Positions 39,781 through 51,641 of a stretch of 64,000 nucleotides of DNA are shown here, piece after piece. The notes under the pieces were generated by a model. That model worked only from the letters and a program-made list of their open reading frames with translations. It had not been told where the DNA came from and did not search any database. Both the position numbers and the translations under genes were made by a program. Within the stretch, counting starts at the first letter, position 1. Each line of letters begins with the position of its first letter. The stretch covers positions 6,212,534 through 6,276,533 of the forward strand of contig NC_067119.1 of the NCBI RefSeq assembly GCF_021347895.1, in the 5' to 3' direction. This stretch comes from Acanthochromis polyacanthus. Its lineage: Eukaryota > Chordata > Actinopteri > Pomacentridae.

Positions 39781-40883
39781 AAAGAGTTCTGGTAGTCATA
39801 CAAATACTACAATTTCTGTAAAAGTATTAAAGGCAACTTAGAAATTTAAATAGAATGGCATCAAAGACATGTTTTTAGAGAAATAGCTGGAAAATGAAAT
39901 GCTAAAGACTTTTCTTTACAAAGATACTGCTAGAAAATGACCTCACAGGGCAATTTTTGACACACTGGGATGCATCTAAGGGTTAAGGTTAGGTAATCTT
40001 TATTATCCATAGCAGAACACCACATCAATTTCACCACTCTCTAAAAACCACACAACAGACTAAAAATAGGACAAAATACTTTCTTAATTAAATAGATCAA
40101 AAAATTATAGAACCATCATCAATTAAAGACCAAAGAAGCATGATAAAATTACATAAAACAAGAGTAAAATCATTTAAAAAATAAACTTTTCTGACACATA
40201 TTAGCTCTCTCTGCTGGTAAAATAAACTAAAACGTTACAGCGGCTTCTTCCTCCTTCACCAGTGCTCTGACCTATTTAGAAATTACCTCAATATGAAGCA
40301 AAGAAACATTAAATGACATCTTGCTGCACGCATCACATTTCAGTAGCGACAATCAGGCAACAAACGCCGCTTCCTTCCTGTGGTTTGTCCGTGGAACGCG
40401 TTTAATGTGAAGTAGTAACTGCAGGAAACGTCAGCAGCATCTCAACACGCTAAATTCACTTCTGGGACATGTGAGCGTATTTATGACTGTAAAAATATCC
40501 CTTTACATGAGAGTTGCTCGAGCACTGGGATTCGTTTGATTAAATTTAGTGCAGAGACCGTCCCCGCTTTGTCCAGCAAACAAACAAGTTTATTTTACTG
40601 CATGTGGTCACGCTCTGCTGGCAGAAAGCAGCCAAACTACATCTGATCAACACAAGCTGCAAGTCCTAAACAAGGTGAGCTCACCTCACGTTTTATGACT
40701 GTGCTGTTATGATGGCATGTGTAAAAAACAAAACAAAACACGAAGCACATAAATGTTGTTTAAATGCATCCCAAACAGGTGAAAAGAAAAGACAATACTA
40801 AAAATACAGAGAAAAAATGTAAAATATGCAAGATTTTGCCTGATATTTCCAGCAAGGCTAAGGAAATAACAACATAATCTTAA

Positions 40884-41690
40884 CAGGCACCAAAAAATAT
40901 TGTTTCCTTGTCTGAAAAAAAATCCAAAAATTCAGCCAAAAAAATCCCCAAATTTCAGAAAATTTGCAAAACTTTCAGGAAGAAAATTCCAATAATTCCT
41001 TAAAAGTTTTATTTAAAAAGATCCCCTAAGTTTGGCAAGAAAATACTTGTAAATATTTTTTAAATAATGAGTAAAAATCTTACAAAAAAAGCCAAAAAAT
41101 ATTTAACCCTCGTGTTCTCCTTACCAAAAATTGTTGTTGCCTTATCTGAAAAAAGCCCAAAAATTCAGAAATAAATTCCCCAAATTTATAAAAATTTGCA
41201 AAATCTTCAGAAAGAAAATTCTTGAAAAGTTTCCCTCAAAAGTTTTATTTTTTAAAATAAAAAATCTCCAAATTTGACAGCGAAATTCACTGGATTTTGG
41301 TTGATTTTTTTCTGAATGTTCTTAAACATTTTTTTAATTGTTTTTTTTCCACCAAAAAATGTTCAAAAATTTTCTAAAAAAATTTGAAAATGTGGAAGTT
41401 TTCACTGTGAAAATATAGATTTTTTTCCCCAAATTTTTAAAACAGGCCAATTTGACCCGAAGGACAACAGGAGGGTTAAAGCGATTACATATATATCAGT
41501 AAAAGTTCTAATATTTTCTTTAAGAACATTCCTGGACATTTCTTTTTTTTTTTACACCAAAAAATATTTAAAAATTTCCCACAAATGTTGAAAATGTGGA
41601 CATCAGAAGTTTCACTGAGAATTGTTTTTATTTTCTCCACATTTTCAAACTTTAAAACGAGTCAATTTGACTCGTAGGACAACATGAGGG
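40884..41690. mobile_element. Palindromic TTAA MITE, copy 5, host of a nested copy
   Basis: The outer element begins after TTAA (40880-40883) at GGCACCAAAAAATATTG; the first 20 or so bases of its terminus are lost. It resumes at 41480 (GCGATTACATATATATCAGT) and ends GGACAACATGAGGG|TTAA (41691-41694). The interruption at 41107-41475 is another member of the same family. Confidence 0.8.
41107..41475. mobile_element. Palindromic TTAA MITE, copy 6, nested in copy 5
   Basis: Bounded by TTAA (41103-41106 and 41476-41479), with ends CCCTCGTGTTCTCCTTACC and GACCCGAAGGACAACAGGAGGG. At 369 bp it is shorter than other copies: half of the central palindrome is deleted, leaving CGAAATTCACTGGATTTTGG. Confidence 0.85.
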
Positions 41691-42454
41691 TTAACAGAGC
41701 ATGTTCAAATTGAAATTGTCAATAATTATTAATCAGATTGTCTAAAAGAAAACTTTTTTACGCTAAATAGCCGCACTGTAACGTACATTTAAGACTTAAC
41801 ACCCAGACAAAAATATATTTATGAGCCGGGGAGGGAGCATACTTGGGTTTGTTAATACAACTGTACCTTGTGTCCCTATTATGTACTTTGATGGTGTTTG
41901 AATCCGATGCATTCACGTGAAACCATAAAACATTCCACTGAACAGTTTTGTTTTTACTGCAGACGAATTCTATTGCAGGTACATATCAATATTGTTCTAT
42001 CACTCTTGTTTTACCAGCGTGGTGAAATTCATTCTTCACATGTCAGGTCAACAATAGCGCCTTGCTCAAGGGTACAAGGAACAAGGAACACGGAACAAGA
42101 AACGTCCGACCTTGTGAATAGTACCTGAAGCAGCATTTGAACGTCGACTATGTAAAAAGCAATGAAGCACCAGAATGCCCTTTGGCTCCCAAAACACAAA
42201 GAGGAGAAATGAGCAGTGCAAATCAGCATTTTTGCCTGCGGGCTTTTTTTCCCCCCTTCCAGGAACCATTTACTAATTTGCACCAACAAGTCTTAACATG
42301 CTCGCAGATCCCGGCTACCTTTGGAGAGCGTAGTATTTTTGCCTACTTTGCATGCTTTTAATTGTGTTCTGTCGTGTAACCGTGCAGGAACAGCAGTTTT
42401 TTAAAGCAGATGGCAGCTTCAGGTCTGTGTTTTGAATGTTGGACGTGTTCAATA

Positions 42455-42640
42455 GGGTTGCGGTTCGATCTCCGGCCCGTTGTGCTCATGTCGAGGTGTC
42501 CCTGAGCAAGACACCTAACCCCTAATTGCTCCAGGGGCACTGTACCGCGGCTGACCCTGCGCTCTGACCCCCCAGATGGGGGGATATGCGAAAATCAGAA
42601 TTTCCCCTCATGGGAATAATAAGGGATATAAAATAAATAA
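42455..42640 (+). mobile_element. tRNA-derived SINE
   Basis: It contains a tRNA B-box-like GGTTCGATCTC (42462-42472), then the typical fish SINE body GTGTCCCTGAGCAAGACACC, CCCCTAATTGCTCCAGGGGC and GCGCTCTGACCCCC, and an A-rich tail after TTCCCCTCATGGGAATAATA. The A-box side is poorly preserved. It lies in mapk1 intron 1, on the strand opposite to the gene. Confidence 0.75.
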
Positions 42641-42719
42641 AAAAAATAAAATAACACAAAATGACAAAAAACACAAGCAAGGCAAAAGAGAAACACACAA
42701 CAACTTATATCCTTTATGG

Positions 42720-43080
42720 CTTTCTTTTATGTGAAGTTTACTTCTAGCTTTATTTAGTTTTAGTGTTTTATTCTGTATTATCTCCTGTTTATCTTCGATG
42801 TTATCTCATTTTATTTTACTTTTAGCTGTTTGGTTCTTTGGTGTGGTGATGTCTCGCAAATTTTTTAATTCTCTAATTTTTTGACTTTAAGTTTTAATCC
42901 TCAATCTCATCCTTTAATTTTCAAACTGCCTAGTTCCCTTGTTTGAGTTGCGTGCTAATCTAGCAAATTGTTCATTTAATTTATTGCCATTTTTACTGTT
43001 TATTTCCACTGACTGATCTGACTTGTCTCCTATAGCTTGCTTGATTGTCTGTGCTTCATGTTTTATTTGTCAAAGCACTT
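42720..43080. repeat. Interspersed repeat (copy B)
   Basis: Second copy of the repeat at 33240-33640, same orientation, ending TGTCAAAGCACTTTGTGAAC. Confidence 0.65.
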
Positions 43081-43098
43081 TGTGAACACTGTTCTTAA

Positions 43099-43661
43099 GG
43101 GTGCGCAAAACAAAATGACAAAAACATGAGACAAATGACAAAAGTCAGAAAAAAATAACAAAAACACGACAAAATGAGACACAAAATGACAAAAAAAAAT
43201 GAGACAAACGACACAAAACATAAAAGTGACAAAAATTTGACAAAAAATTGACAAACGGCAAAAACGAGACAAAAAAAAATCACACAAATGGCACAAACAA
43301 GACACAAAATGACAAAAGCGAAAAATAAAACAACAAAAAAGTAAAAACAACGCATGAAACAATGAATGAAGCATGACACAAATGACAAAAGCCAGGCAAA
43401 AAACCCAACAAAAACAAGACAAAATGTTACAAAAATGAGACACAAAATGACAAAAGAACAAAGAACAATCTAGTATTTTACTTTATGATGCAAACAACTT
43501 GTCATGGTCTAGAAAATATTTTAAATTTGTAGTTTTACTAATTTCCAATTTCCAGTTAATGTCTTCTCTGTAATTTTTACACTTTGCAAAGTCGTCCTGT
43601 GGGCTGGACTGGACCCTCCAGAGGGCCGGTTCTGGCCCGCGGTCCGCACGCTTGACACCCA
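43099..43661. mobile_element. hAT MITE, left end missing
   Basis: It consists of about 360 bases of degenerate tandem (GA/AT)GACAAAA(A)-type units followed by the right part CTAGTATTTTACTTTATG, GGTCTAGAAAATATTTTAAA, GGGCTGGACTGGACCCTCCA and CCGCACGCTTGACACCC. The same parts occur in the element at 44197-50223, which has both ends. Confidence 0.7.
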
Positions 43662-44833
43662 GAGGAGTGACGGTGGACGAGAAATGGTTCCACTCTGGAC
43701 AGATCGCCAGTTCACTACAGGATTAACATGAAGCGACGGACCACCACGCACAGCTAAAGCTAATTTAGAATCACTAATAAACCTGCCGGGCCTGTTTTTG
43801 GAAACCAGAACAGCTGGAAAAAAACCCTCATAGGTGCAGGAAGAAGATGCAAACCAGCTGGTACAAATCCTGCTGTGAGGCGACATGGCTAACCGCTGCT
43901 GCACTGTGTCACCACATTCAAGAAAAAGGAGTGTCTGAGCGGAAGTGTCTGATTGTCTGAGTGCGCCCACACACAGCAGACTAATTGTTCGATTCCACTC
44001 TAAAATCTTGGCCCGGCTCATGATGAGACGCCCACTCCACACCATCCCAGGTACAGACATGTCCACTGGTGAAAATCCGTCTTATTTTACTCCCTGTTCT
44101 TGCTCACTCGGCTTGAAATATGTTTAATTCCCACACTAAAGTCTTATGTGCCGAATCCTATCTGTTAAACTCTTAGTCGCGGTATCGTATTTAAATCAGT
44201 GGTGTCAAACTCATTTTACTTCCACATTCAGCCCAATTTGATCTCAAGTGGGCTGGAGCAGTAAAATCAGAGCATAATAGAGAAACAAAATGACGAAAAA
44301 TGAGACATAAAATGGAAAAAACATGAGATAAACGACAAAAATGGGACAGAAAAAGACAAAAAACAACAAAAAAGACAAAAATTGCAAAAATGAGACACAA
44401 AATGACAAAAGAACAATGAGCAGTCTGGTATTTTACTGCTCAAAACAACTTGTCACGGTCTAGAAATCATTTAAAATTTATAGTTTTACTGATTTACAAT
44501 TTGCAGTGAATGTCTTCTCTGGAATTTTTTTTTTTTTTTTTGTATATCAGTTTATTTCCAGTATCAGTGAATGTGACGTTTTTTTTTTTTTTTCAGTATT
44601 ATATTTATTTATTCCTTCACAGCAAAATGTTGCAAGTTACAGAAAGCAGTATTACAAAATTAGAACAAATATATGCAACCAGTGCAGTATCTTCTAAGTA
44701 ATACAATAAGGAAGGAAACATTTTCTTACTTTTCATCCCAAAACCTGGAACCTCAACCCCAAGGCCAGTCATAATGGAACAATCATAAAGAAAAGAAAAA
44801 GTAAGGCACCAAAAATATTATCTCTAGTCGAAG

Positions 44834-47800
44834 TTAGGATTCTTTACAATTAGATAGAAACGGTTCCCAAATCTCTTCAAAAATATCAATTTGTCCATTT
44901 ATTTTATATATTAGACGTTCGTATGAGGCAGTCTCTGACAATGCGCTGAGCCATTCCAAAAAAGTAGGATCATTTTGTCCTTTCCAATGTCTTAGAATCA
45001 CCCTTTTGGCTGTGGTCAGGGCAGTCTTCAGCCAGAGAACCTTTTTTCCTCTTAAACCAGTGGAAGAGTCCAAGTTATTCAAAAGACAAAGCTGAGGGGT
45101 CAAAACAATTTTTGTTTTCAAACAATAGCATAACTTCTCCATTACTTTGTTCCAATAACCTGACAGTTTTGGACAAGTGAGAAACATATGGATCATATCA
45201 CCTGGGTCAGAATGACATCTCCAACACATATTGGATAAACTAATTTTTGCCTTATGAAGTCTTACCGGTGTCCAGTACAGTCGATTAAGTATTTTAAATT
45301 GGATAAGTTTGGAGCGCGCATCTCTCATTGGTTTCAACATGTGTCCGACCAGAGTGTCCCATTCGCCCTCAGCAAAGCTAATCTGCAGGTCTCTTTCCCA
45401 GACAGTTTTTAAACTCTTGTTAACCACACTGTTATCCTCAATATGATATTTGTAGATATTGCTTACAAGGTGGGGAAGACTACTGAGTTTTTGAAATTTG
45501 GATTGTATTAATGATTTGAGAGGGATATTTGTGAGAGGTTGTTCAAGTTTTGTTAAACAGTCTCTTAATTGAAGGTATCGCCAAAGTTCTTTGTTGCAAA
45601 GACCATATGTTAATTGAAGGTCCTGAAATGTGCGAACTGTGTTATTTTGAACAACATGTTCAATTTTGGTGATCCCTTTTATAAACCATTTTTCCCAAAA
45701 TATAGTTTTCCCCCATATTTTAACCTTGGGGTTTTTCCAAACAGATGCTGAGCCAACGAGAAATGGACAAGATTTTTTGGATCTATGAATTTGCATCCAT
45801 ACTTTTCGTGTGTGCATAGTAATTGGGTTAAATTTAATGATGCTATTTAGATCTTGAAATAAATAAGCTGATGCTTTAAATGGAGCATTCATTTCATCCT
45901 CCAATTCAGTCCATATTGGTTTATTATCATTGGCTGATATAAGTGTTGCTATCTGGGCACCCGTAAAAGCATCACGATACCATTGTAAGTTTGGCAAATA
46001 CAATCCCCCATGCCAGGTGCTAACTTGAAGCTTTTTAAGAGTCATTCTGGGTCTCTTTCCTGACCATAAAAACCGATTTATTAATGTATCTAATGTTTTG
46101 AAAATAGACTGTGGAACTGTAAGAGGGAGTAAGCTGAAAAGGTAATTTATTTTCGGTGTAATAACCATTTTAATTGCTTGCACTCGACCCCACAAAGAAA
46201 TCTGGAGTTTGTCCCACCCCTTTAAAAGAAGATCAATCTCTTGTACCACAGGCTCAAAGTTATCTACAACAATATTCTCCAAACCTGGGTTTAAGAGAAT
46301 TCCCAAATATTTAAGGTTTTTTGGAACCCATTTGATTTTCCAACTGTCAAAATGACTCTTAAAACACAACTTAGACAATGGCATTACTTCACATTTTGCC
46401 CAGTTTACTTTATAACCCGATAGATTGGAGAATGCCTTTATTCTATTCAGAAGTACAGGAAATGATTTTTGGGGGTCAGATAATAGAATTAAAATATCAT
46501 CTGCAAAAATAAGCATTTTATTATTATGACCACCCATAAATATGCCTTTAATGTCATCGTCCTGTCTGATGGTCTGAGCCAGAGGTTCAAGTGCAATAAT
46601 AAAAAGTAGGGGCGAAAGTGGGTCCCCTTGTTTTGTCCCACGTTCTAGAGAAAATCCTGTGGATCTCAACCCATTAGTTGTTACCATGGCTTTAGAGTTT
46701 TTATATATCATTTTGACGATTTGTTGAAATTTTGAGCCGAATCCGAATTTGGTTAGTGTGAAATACAAATAACTCCAAGAGACCCTGTCAAATGCCTTTT
46801 CGGCGTCTAATGATAAAGCAGCAACAGGGTCAGATGAGTCATGTGATTTCCAGACAAGGTGTAGAAGACGTCTCAGGCTATCAGAGGAGGTCCTGCCCTT
46901 AACGAACCCAACCTGGTCAGGGTGTATTATGCTAGCTATTACCTTATTTACTCTTAGTGCGAAAATCTTAGTGAAAAGCTTAGCGTCACAACATAAAAGA
47001 CTAATGGGTCTGTAACTGCCACATTCTAATGGATCTTTTCCTTTTTTTGGTATGAGTGTAATCAAGGATTCTGACATTGAGAAGGGGAGTTCCTGAGAAG
47101 CAATTGCACAGTTAAACACTTTTAAAATTTCAGGGCTGAGTTCAGATATGAATTTTTTATAAAATTCGTTTGGTATTCCATCTGTACCAGGGGTTTTCCC
47201 ATTAGGAGTCATGTTGATAGTTTTCTTTATTTCCTCTAATGTTATGGGTTGTTCCAAGATTTCCATTTTATCTTCAGTAAGTTTTGGAAGTTTAAGTTGT
47301 TCGAAAAACTCATTTGCTTTATGTAGCTGTAATTCTCCTTCCTCAGTGTAAAGTTCTTTATAAAATTCTTGAAAAATTGAATTGATTTCTTTGTGATTTG
47401 TTATAATTTTGCCATTCTTATTTTTAATCGCACTGATTTGGCGAGCTGTTTGTTGTGCTTTTAGCTGGCTAGCAAGTAACTTGCTGGCTTTATCCCCAGA
47501 TTCATACCATTTTTGCTTAATTTTGAAAAGAGAGTATTCTACGTTTTTAGACAGGATCCTATTCAGCTTATATTTAACCTCCACCAGCCTGGTAAGCGCA
47601 GATGGAGTAGGATTAGCTCTGTAGTCATTTTCAAGCCTTTTTATATCGTCTTCACATTTAGAGATTTTGATTTGATCTTGTTTCTTAATTACAGATGATT
47701 GTTGTATTAATAAACCCCTAACATATGCTTTGAATGCATCCCATACTACAGTTTGCTTTGCAGTTCCATTATTAAGTTCAAAGAATTGTTTGATATTATT

Positions 47801-48597
47801 TTTCATTTTTAAGCAAAAATTTTCATTATGAAGGAGGCTTGTGTTCATTCTCCATCCCATAAATTTTTCTTGTTGTGAACCCCATTGAAATGTTATATCA
47901 ATTGGAGCATGATCCGACATGGCAATTGTACCTATATCACAATTTGCCACCTTCTCTACAAGAGAGTGAGAGATCAGAAAATAATCAATACGCGTGTAAA
48001 CCATGTGCCTATTTGAAAAGAAAGTGTAATCACGAGTAGTGGGGTTTAACAGTCTCCACACGTCATAAAGACCTCCATCTTTACATATTGTTTTAATAGC
48101 TGCCAGTGACTTACTAGCTTTGGGTATTGATTTACCGGATCTGTCTAGAAAAACATCTAATACTAGATTAAAATCCCCGCCAAGAATTGTAGGAAAATCT
48201 CCAAATTCTAGAATGATCTTTTTCAAATGAAGAAAAAGTCAGGGTCTTCAATATTGGGCGCATATACATTGCCTAAAATTATATTTTGCCCTGCTAAATT
48301 CACCAACAACACCAAAATTCGCCCTTCTTTGTCCTTATACTCCCTAAGGAGTTGTATTTTGAGACTTTTTGAGAATAAAATTGATACCCCCCTTTTTTTT
48401 TCATGAAAGGTGTTATGATAAGCTATACCAAACCGTTTGTCATTTATTTTGTTTGTGTCAACATCAAGTAGATGTGTTTCTTGTAACATCAGTATATCTG
48501 AGCCCTTTTGTTTTAAATAGTTGAGCACTTTCCGCCGTTTTACAAAAGAGCCCAGTCCATTAACATTCCAAGAACAAACCTTAATTAGTGATGCCAT
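44834..48597 (-). pseudogene. LINE ORF2: endonuclease-reverse transcriptase, one frameshift
   Basis: Two overlapping frames make one ORF2. The first (ATG at 48597) carries the start of the APE-type endonuclease with SWNVNGLG, LQETHL and GNVYAP, and ends at 48223. The second (about 48226 to 44834) continues with GGDFN, DYFLIS and SDHAP, completing the endonuclease catalytic set. It then has reverse transcriptase blocks YRPISLLCCDAK (about residue 405 of this part), GFVKGR, SLDAEKAFDRV, GTKQGDPLSPLLF and the active site FADD (about 570), and a C-terminal Cys-His knuckle starting CWRCH (about 1000). The span of 3764 nt is one base short of a whole number of codons. The break falls at a T-rich run near 48230-48240, so a single missing T is the likely cause. 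As read, the enzyme is not made intact. Confidence 0.9.
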
Positions 48598-48996
48598 AAT
48601 TGCAGTGTATGCCTTGATGAACCAGAAATATATTTCAGGTAAATATAAGTGCCTAGAGAAAAGCAAAAAAGACCGGCCTTAAATCCCTTGAACAAGAACA
48701 TTTTCAAAACATTCCCCCATATACCCCCTCCCCACACCCCCCACCATCTCGAAACCACTAACCGTGTGGTAAGCATAAAGGACATCCGAGTCAGACGCTT
48801 GGCAATTATGAAATATATTGAATTAACGCCATCAAGGATAGGTGTATAAAACCCCCAACAACTATTGTTAGTATATTAATTCAAGGTAAGGTCAAAGAGA
48901 AGAAAAAAAAAAACGCATTAAGCATTCTTTTCAAAAAATTTGGTTAAGTAATCATGAAGTACAATAGTTGGAGAGTACCGTATTGTCATAGATCGT

Positions 48997-50004
48997 TCAT
49001 TCGCCGTTGTTCGGGGGTTGATAGTTGTTTACGCTCCTCTTCGCTGCAGCAGGGTCCTCAAACCGCTGGCGCACGCCGTCAATAGTGACCCAAAACACCG
49101 CTGGGTACTGTAAGGTGTATCGTAATCCTTTCCTCATGCACAAGTGCCTGACTTCTGTGAACTTGCTCCTCTTGTCCTGTACTTCCTTGGTGAAGTCGGG
49201 GAAGAAGTCCACTTTTATACCATTCCAATGAAAGGTGCCAAGCTCTCCTGCTCTGAGACGAACTTTCTCTCGGTCGCCGTATCTCAAAAATCTCACCAAA
49301 ATGTGACGCGGAGCCGGACGGACCTGCCGATCATGCGGTCTTGCCATGGGCACTCTGTGCGCTCTCTCAATGCAAATGTCATTCACCTTCACAGTGTCGG
49401 GAAACAGGCTGCGTAACACGTCCTTCACACAATCGATCACTTTACCCTCCCGCTCAGTAGATTCAGGGATCCCTTTGATCCGCAGGTTATTCCGTCTACT
49501 GTAGTTTTCCAAATACTGCATGCGGGTTTCGAGTTGAACGACTCTGGCACTCAAATCAGTCGTGATGTTAGTGAGACTTGCCTGTCCATCTTCAAGGTTA
49601 GACACTCTTTCCTCCGCTTCACCGATTCTAGTTCCCAAGTTAGCCACGTCTGTTTTCAACGAGTCCATGCTATCTTTAATGCTTGTCACGTCTGCCCCGA
49701 CTCTGTGTATATTCTCCTGGTGTTCGCGATACATTCCTCTGATTTCATTCACAAACGCTGCATAATCTCCATGAAGCGTTTCTTTCCTGCTTGAATACCT
49801 GTCTAATTCAGCAGCATTGTCTTCAATCGAGGTTGTATTGCTAGCAGAAGTTTGGCTAGCTGTGTTAGCTTCGGCGTCATTGGGTTGAATGCTGTTAGCT
49901 TGCTCGTGGTTAGCATTATTAGCCCGCGACTGCGTTGAGGACAGCATTTGGTCGATTTTACGAGTTGTAGACGTTGTGGAGCGCTTAGGTCTTCCTCTGG
50001 GCAT
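48997..50004 (-). CDS. LINE ORF1: RNA-binding chaperone-like protein (L1 ORF1p type)
   Basis: An uninterrupted 335-residue frame. It has a basic, Ser/Thr/Asn-rich N-terminus beginning MPRGRPKRS, a coiled coil at about residues 85-170 (heptad-rich segments around VGADVTSIKDSMDSLKTDV and ARVVQLETRMQYLENYSRR), then RNNLRIKGIPES at about 171, which opens the RRM-like domain, and a basic C-terminal domain. This is the architecture of L1 ORF1p (Transposase_22 family), which binds element RNA and acts as a nucleic acid chaperone. The ATG is the first in frame. About 400 nt separate its stop from the ORF2 start. Confidence 0.9.
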   Translation of the reverse strand: MPRGRPKRSTTSTTRKIDQMLSSTQSRANNANHEQANSIQPNDAEANTASQTSASNTTSIEDNAAELDRYSSRKETLHGDYAAFVNEIRGMYREHQENIHRVGADVTSIKDSMDSLKTDVANLGTRIGEAEERVSNLEDGQASLTNITTDLSARVVQLETRMQYLENYSRRNNLRIKGIPESTEREGKVIDCVKDVLRSLFPDTVKVNDICIERAHRVPMARPHDRQVRPAPRHILVRFLRYGDREKVRLRAGELGTFHWNGIKVDFFPDFTKEVQDKRSKFTEVRHLCMRKGLRYTLQYPAVFWVTIDGVRQRFEDPAAAKRSVNNYQPPNNGE

Positions 50005-50231
50005 GAGATCTGATTCTTATGGAGTTCTTTTCCATAGAATTATTGAAATAGGCTAAGTTTAATTAACTAATTTTGCCAAGAGCGCCCCTGACTCGTCAGC
50101 ACGCTTCTGCTCCTCGCCGCATCACCCTCCGGTCCCTTCTCTGGAATTTTTAAACTTTGAGGGCCGGACTGGACCCTCTGGAGGGCCAGTTTTGGCCCGT
50201 GGGCCGCATGTTCGACATCCCTGATTTAAAT

Positions 50232-51227
50232 GTAAATAAAAAGATGCGTGGGAGGAACTTGGGTTTACACATACAATCACATCACGTTAGCGTAGATTAA
50301 ATTATCGGCTTCTGGATTATTAAAGCGCATTTAAGGCTTTAAATGACAGCACTGCAGCCCGCCCACAGTCTGGTGTTTGGTATGCAAAATGCCCAGACAT
50401 CTTCAGTGCACAGGAACTGACACATCCAAACCAAACTGACCCAGTACCGCCAAGAAATGCAAATCACTGCTGCCAGCTCATCTGATCCCAAACTGTCGCA
50501 ACTTGCTGCCATTTGGTGCTGTCACAGAACCAAAATTGCACAACGCAACAGCTGTACTTCGGCACGACGGACCCGAGAGAAAACTATTTAGGTTCTTCGA
50601 GCTTCAATCGTTTACATCTAGCCAAGCGTGTGCTTTTTTTTTTTTAATTTCCGCACATTACATACAACAGAAATGACTGAAAAACACCCACAGAGGAGGA
50701 CAAAATAAGAAAATGAGTTGCTATAGTGATGGGGGTGTAGGGACTGAAATGTAAACACAAGTGTGCCAGCCTTCTGCGAGGGAAATATGAGTGACCTTCC
50801 TTTCCACTTGTGTGAGAGGAGAGTGTGTGAGTGTGTGTGTGTGCGAGTGTGTGTGGGAGGAAAGTAAATAGTTCTCCATGTAACTGTTCTACAGCAGCAG
50901 ATACCCTCGTGTACAGAGAAGCAGGGAGCTACAAGACGGATTCATCAAAGCTAAAATCCGGTCCAGGCCACAGTTGGTTTGGCACAGACAAACCGCATCT
51001 ACAGATCGTTTTTTAAACAGTCAATGGTACAGCCTCCACCAATTTATTGACACAGCAAAATGTTCTCACACTTGATGTAAATTCACTCGCAAAATATTAC
51101 TACTAAACAACGCTAATCTGGTCAAAGACAAATGCATGCCTTGTTTGGGAGCAGTTGTGAAAATCTTACTGTTTCACAATATAATAGCTAGCACTATAGA
51201 GTCAGTCGATTGACAGAAAATGAAATA
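50232..51227. other. mapk1 intron 1, no gene; GT-rich microsatellite
   Basis: A GT/GA-interrupted TG microsatellite sits at about 50822-50858. Nothing else recognised. Confidence 0.5.
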
Positions 51228-51637
51228 CAGGGGGTCCTCGGTTTACGACGTCCTCGACCTACGGTGTTTCGTCTTTACGTCAGAACTGGTTACGTGGAAC
51301 CAGTTGGCGAGCGGAGCAGATGAATACGTCATCACGTGGTGCTATAAGTCAGCTTTGTTTACATTCTCTGGTTGTACGCCACCTTGGATTGTGCTACATT
51401 CACTAACTTTTTCCCCTCCATTATGGTTTCAGAGTCTTCTGATGGCAAAAAAAATGGTGATGGTAAAAGCTGCAGCTGTCCAACTACCGTAGTTAAAGTG
51501 GTGTTTGCAAAATGGATCGTGAGTCGTAGCAAACTTGATTTGTTTACTGTGGCTCTTCACACACATTACAAACAGAATGAAAACAGCAGCAAAACAGAAT
51601 AAAACAACATAAATGTATGTAAATAAATCCTTTTAAG
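51228..51637. mobile_element. MITE fragment with CAGGGGGTCCTCGG terminus
   Basis: It begins CAGGGGGTCCTCGGTTTACG and shares, in inverse orientation, the body of the element at 22573-23222 (CAGAACTGG...ACCAGTT; CACCTTGGATTGTGCTACATTC). The opposite end was not found. Its right side runs into a TTAA MITE. Confidence 0.6.
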
Positions 51638-51641
51638 TTAA

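Larger units (their letters stand above)
44530..50135 (-). mobile_element. Near full-length L1/Tx1-type LINE
   Basis: A 5.6-kb non-LTR retrotransposon on the minus strand with 5' end near 50135 and an A-tail (plus-strand T-run) at 44525-44541. A 16-bp target duplication CTTCTCTGGAATTTTT flanks it (44514-44529 and 50136-50151), showing an authentic target-primed insertion into the hAT MITE. It carries ORF1 (48997-50004) and ORF2 (44834-48597), the latter with one frameshift. It lies in mapk1 intron 1 in the same orientation as the gene. The length and the two ORFs suggest a young copy. Confidence 0.92.
44197..50223. mobile_element. hAT MITE with 8-bp target duplication, split by a LINE
   Basis: The left end is CAGTGGTGTCAAACTCATTT and the right end the inverse of CAGGGATGTCGAACATGCGG. 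ATTTAAAT flanks both ends exactly (44189-44196 and 50224-50231), the 8-bp duplication expected of hAT transposons. The element itself is about 420 bp (44197-44529 plus 50136-50223, counting the duplicated 16 bp once) and includes degenerate ACAAAAATGAGAC repeats. It has no transposase. Confidence 0.9.

Noticed and set aside
43063..43461. Minus-strand frames rich in Phe, Cys and His
   Set aside because: Translation of the degenerate GACAAAA array of a hAT MITE; not a membrane protein.
43521..44066. 181-codon minus-strand open frame
   Set aside because: It overlaps the end of a hAT MITE and unrelated repeat sequence, has no recognisable domain and no splice or start context.
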